33,364 nt of DNA from Candidatus Servula neotermitis (GTDB lineage Bacteria > Actinomycetota > Actinomycetes > Actinomycetales > Bifidobacteriaceae), in NCBI GenBank assembly GCA_031281695.1, contig JAITFB010000042.1, positions 1 to 33,364 of the forward strand, in the 5' to 3' direction. Position numbers and translations under genes: made by a program. The notes below the pieces were generated by a model, which worked only from the letters and a program-made list of their open reading frames with translations, made no database searches and was not told the origin of the DNA. Position 1 is the stretch's first letter. Every line of letters begins with the position of its first letter. This document shows, piece by piece, positions 32,018 to 33,364 of this stretch.

Positions 32018-32959
32018 ATGAAAGAAAACCTGAAGAAAATGGATCAGATTATTTTGAAAAAACGAGAGTATTACTATTTGAATCACTACTTGGTGTTTAA
32101 ATGGTTTTTCGGCACTGAGGAGAATAAAGCGTTCTTGGCTTCATTGCTCTTCAGCATATTGGGCGGTGACAAAAGTGACTTCGACGAGTTACAGTATCTC
32201 GACCCTAATAATATCGGCGATTCGATTGACGAAAAATATACAGAAATGGATATATTCGTCCAGGATAAAACTGGTCGTTTGATTAATTTAGAAATGCAAA
32301 ATTATTCGCAATCAGATTTGGCTGAAAGAATGGTGTATTATGGTTTTCGTCTAATCGTCAGTCAATCGATTAAGGGCAAGCCGTACAGCGAATTAAAACC
32401 TGCGGTATCGATTTGGATCACTTCTCATATCCCCTGGGAGGAAGACGATGATGTGATCCACTCTTATAAACTTTTAGCAGTGAAACGTTATACAAATTTA
32501 ACTGAACTCTTCAATATTGTCACGCTCTCTCCTGATAAAATAAAAATAGATGAGCTCCCTAATATTGGTTCAGCACAACCGAGCATTGAGTTCTGGTTGG
32601 CCTTCGTGGGGGCGCAGAGTAAGGAGGAGTTAATGGCAATTGCTCAAAAGTCATCGATTATTGACCAAGCATGGAGCAAAATGAATGACTATAACATTAG
32701 TTTTGCTGATCGCTTGGCAGCTATGTCGGTTTTCAAACGTGAACAAGATATGGCATCCTTAAAAGCCAACGTAAGGATCGCTAAACAACAAGGGCTTGAG
32801 CAAGGTCTCCAACAAGGCAAACAAGAAGGTCTCGAACAAGGTCTCCAACAAGGCGAACAAAACAAACAGCGCGAAATCGCTCAGGCTATGCTCAAACGAG
32901 GGATGAACCTTGATGACATTGTCGCAGTGACCGGTCTAACCCTCGATCAACTCACTTAA
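32018..32959 (+). CDS. Rpn-family recombination-promoting nuclease / PD-(D/E)XK transposase-family protein
   Basis: 313 residues of the family annotated as Rpn or PD-(D/E)XK nuclease family transposase (PF12784 type). N-terminal YYYLNHYLVFKWFFGTEENK, then the nuclease core YTEMDIFVQDKTGRLINLEMQ at about 74-95 with Asp and E-x-Q catalytic residues, then AERMVYYGFRLI. The C-terminus is a Gln/Glu/Gly-rich repeat (QGLEQGLQQG units, about 260-285) followed by a small helical domain (MLKRGMNLDDIVAVTGLTLDQL), both typical of the family. AGAAAGG ends 9 nt before the ATG, an SD-like site unlike the leaderless neighbours. A hairpin GCAGC-AGGA-GCTGC lies at 31979-31992. Probably horizontally mobile. Confidence 0.88.
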   Translation: MKENLKKMDQIILKKREYYYLNHYLVFKWFFGTEENKAFLASLLFSILGGDKSDFDELQYLDPNNIGDSIDEKYTEMDIFVQDKTGRLINLEMQNYSQSDLAERMVYYGFRLIVSQSIKGKPYSELKPAVSIWITSHIPWEEDDDVIHSYKLLAVKRYTNLTELFNIVTLSPDKIKIDELPNIGSAQPSIEFWLAFVGAQSKEELMAIAQKSSIIDQAWSKMNDYNISFADRLAAMSVFKREQDMASLKANVRIAKQQGLEQGLQQGKQEGLEQGLQQGEQNKQREIAQAMLKRGMNLDDIVAVTGLTLDQLT

Positions 32960-32979
32960 CCCAAACCCAATCCTGCGTT

Positions 32980-33005
32980 GTAGGGGCGGATCGATGTATC
33001 CGCCC
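32980..33005 (+). repeat. Palindromic repeat GTAGGGGCGGAT...ATCCGCCC, copy C
   Basis: Perfect inverted arms GGGCGGAT/ATCCGCCC around a short loop, 20 bp after the Rpn stop. It may act as a transcript-end hairpin, though no T-tract follows. Confidence 0.7.
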
Positions 33006-33100
33006 TCTTACCCAACACATCTCCAACCTCCTGCCCACGGCTCTTTCACTTCTGGCGATCCCACCTAACCAACCCCTAGAACAATTCCCAACCCCTATGC

Positions 33101-33106
33101 TAATCT
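33101..33106 (+). promoter_or_regulatory. TANNNT box 6 nt before a small ORF
   Basis: TAATCT-ATATAT-ATG, the same geometry as the lead genes of the window. Confidence 0.35.
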
Positions 33107-33112
33107 ATATAT

Positions 33113-33214
33113 ATGTCTGCGTCAGGTCACGTCCGGAATGGTTTCGACTATTCGGGGGGGGGATTTCGGCCTTTTTTTAACGCAGGTGCAAATTTTTCGG
33201 CACCCGTTTTTTGA
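33113..33214 (+). CDS. Possible 33-codon leaderless ORF containing a G9 tract
   Basis: ATG at 33113, TGA at 33212. The product is Gly/Phe-rich (NGFDYSGGGFRPFF) with no family recognised. The G9 run (33154-33162) is inside it; removing one G would open a frame to the window end. It could be a small protein, a phase-variable start, or chance. Confidence 0.25.
   Translation: MSASGHVRNGFDYSGGGFRPFFNAGANFSAPVF
33185..33212 (+). terminator. Weak hairpin with T-run
   Basis: GGTGC-AAATTTTTCG-GCACC followed by CG and six T. The stem is only 5 bp, so this is a marginal intrinsic-terminator candidate. Confidence 0.3.
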
Positions 33215-33289
33215 AGTCGGGTCCCACCCACCCCTCCACATCCTCCCACCCCTAGAGCTTACCCCCAATTCCGGGCTCTTTCAGAAACT

Positions 33290-33317
33290 TTTTTATTTGT
33301 GCAAAACTATTTCCGAA
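33290..33317 (-). repeat. Right inverted repeat of putative element
   Basis: Reverse complement of 31916-31933 over 18 exact bp, with an imperfect outer extension. Confidence 0.7.
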
Positions 33318-33364
33318 AGGAATCATCAACCTCTTCAAAATCTCTCACCAACCCCCAAATCCCA

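Larger units (their letters stand above)
31906..33317 (+). mobile_element. Putative 1.4-kb element: Rpn-family gene between inverted repeats
   Basis: An 18-bp exact inverted repeat (GTTTTGCACAAATAAAAA at 31916-31933 and its complement at 33290-33307) extends imperfectly outward by about 10 bp on both sides, enclosing the Rpn/PD-(D/E)XK gene. I see no clear target-site duplication. The gene also differs from its neighbours in having an SD-like sequence and no TANNNT-N6 box. Terminal repeats are not a known hallmark of Rpn genes, so the boundary is tentative. Confidence 0.45.
32960..33364. other. Repeat-rich tail without a clear gene
   Basis: Contains a copy of the GTAGGGGCG palindrome, a diverged GGCTCTTTCACT repeat word (33039-33050), a leaderless-type start with a 33-codon ORF and a G9 run, the right inverted repeat, and a C-rich stretch of no recognisable function. 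Confidence 0.6.

Noticed and set aside
31754-32086. 110-aa minus-strand ORF across the left inverted repeat
   Set aside because: It crosses repeats, overlaps the Rpn start, and shows no protein-like pattern.
33125-33364. tmRNA-like 5' end (GGTTTCGACT, as in actinobacterial ssrA)
   Set aside because: The motif is short, no G-rich acceptor strand precedes it in the right place, and no tag ORF ending in an ALAA-type peptide is found downstream within the window.
1-33364. CRISPR array, rRNA genes, prophage or toxin-antitoxin module
   Set aside because: No regularly spaced identical repeats with unique spacers, no rRNA-like sequence, no phage structural genes and no recognisable toxin-antitoxin pair were seen.

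Overview
The window looks like a chromosomal segment of a low-GC member of the Actinomycetota, probably a host-associated anaerobe. Three lines support this. LeuRS, adenosine deaminase, Rel and the Xaa-Pro peptidase read like actinobacterial versions; for example, LeuRS keeps the family-specific segment ending in VNWAPGLGTV. The S16 peptidase, UvrD-like helicase and Zincin_2-type protein sit together, as I recall them doing around uvrD2 in mycobacteria. A PASTA kinase is also present. An NfnAB-type ferredoxin/NADP(H) transhydrogenase pair points to anaerobic metabolism. I cannot name the genus.

Layout. 1-2606: 5'-truncated leuS. 2708-5211 (minus): nagB and cutC (coupled), two tRNA-Pro genes, and a NUDIX hydrolase. 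5251-9066: a HisC-like aminotransferase and PEP carboxylase. 9245-13826: an AI-2E family membrane protein, then rel, an unlisted 52-codon ORF and folD, the last three joined by ATGA overlaps. 13795-15276 (minus): Xaa-Pro aminopeptidase. 15309-21112: adenosine deaminase, a truncated BglG-type regulator, holA, dxs and dxr. 21109-22044 (minus): S16 peptidase without its PDZ domain. 22157-27958: UvrD-like helicase, a degenerate Zincin_2 protein, a small membrane protein and a PASTA Ser/Thr kinase. 28015-31426: nfnA, nfnB and a 2-hydroxyacid dehydrogenase. 31427-33364: repeat-rich accessory DNA with an Rpn/PD-(D/E)XK transposase-family gene bracketed by inverted repeats.

Three patterns run across the window. 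First, 12 genes have TANNNT exactly 6 nt before the start codon (mostly TAAACT-N6-ATG) and no Shine-Dalgarno. This is the geometry of leaderless mRNA; operon-internal genes lack it, and the Rpn gene has a purine-rich SD-like sequence instead. Second, intergenic DNA is full of degenerate tandem heptamers and a GTAGGGGCG...TCCGCC palindromic repeat. Third, conserved enzymes (LeuRS twice, FolD, NUDIX, UvrD) carry in-frame Ser/Thr/Asn/Asp-rich insertions. At least three of these insertions contain the same heptamer or palindromic repeat types, suggesting that intergenic repeats have invaded housekeeping genes in frame.

Functionally the segment covers translation (leuS, tRNA-Pro), amino-sugar and purine catabolism (nagB, ada), anaplerosis (ppc), one-carbon metabolism (folD), stringent response (rel), isoprenoid synthesis (dxs, dxr), replication and repair (holA, uvrD-like), envelope signalling (PASTA kinase, S16 peptidase) and anaerobic redox balance (nfnAB). 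All family assignments come from reading motifs in the translations; no database search was run.
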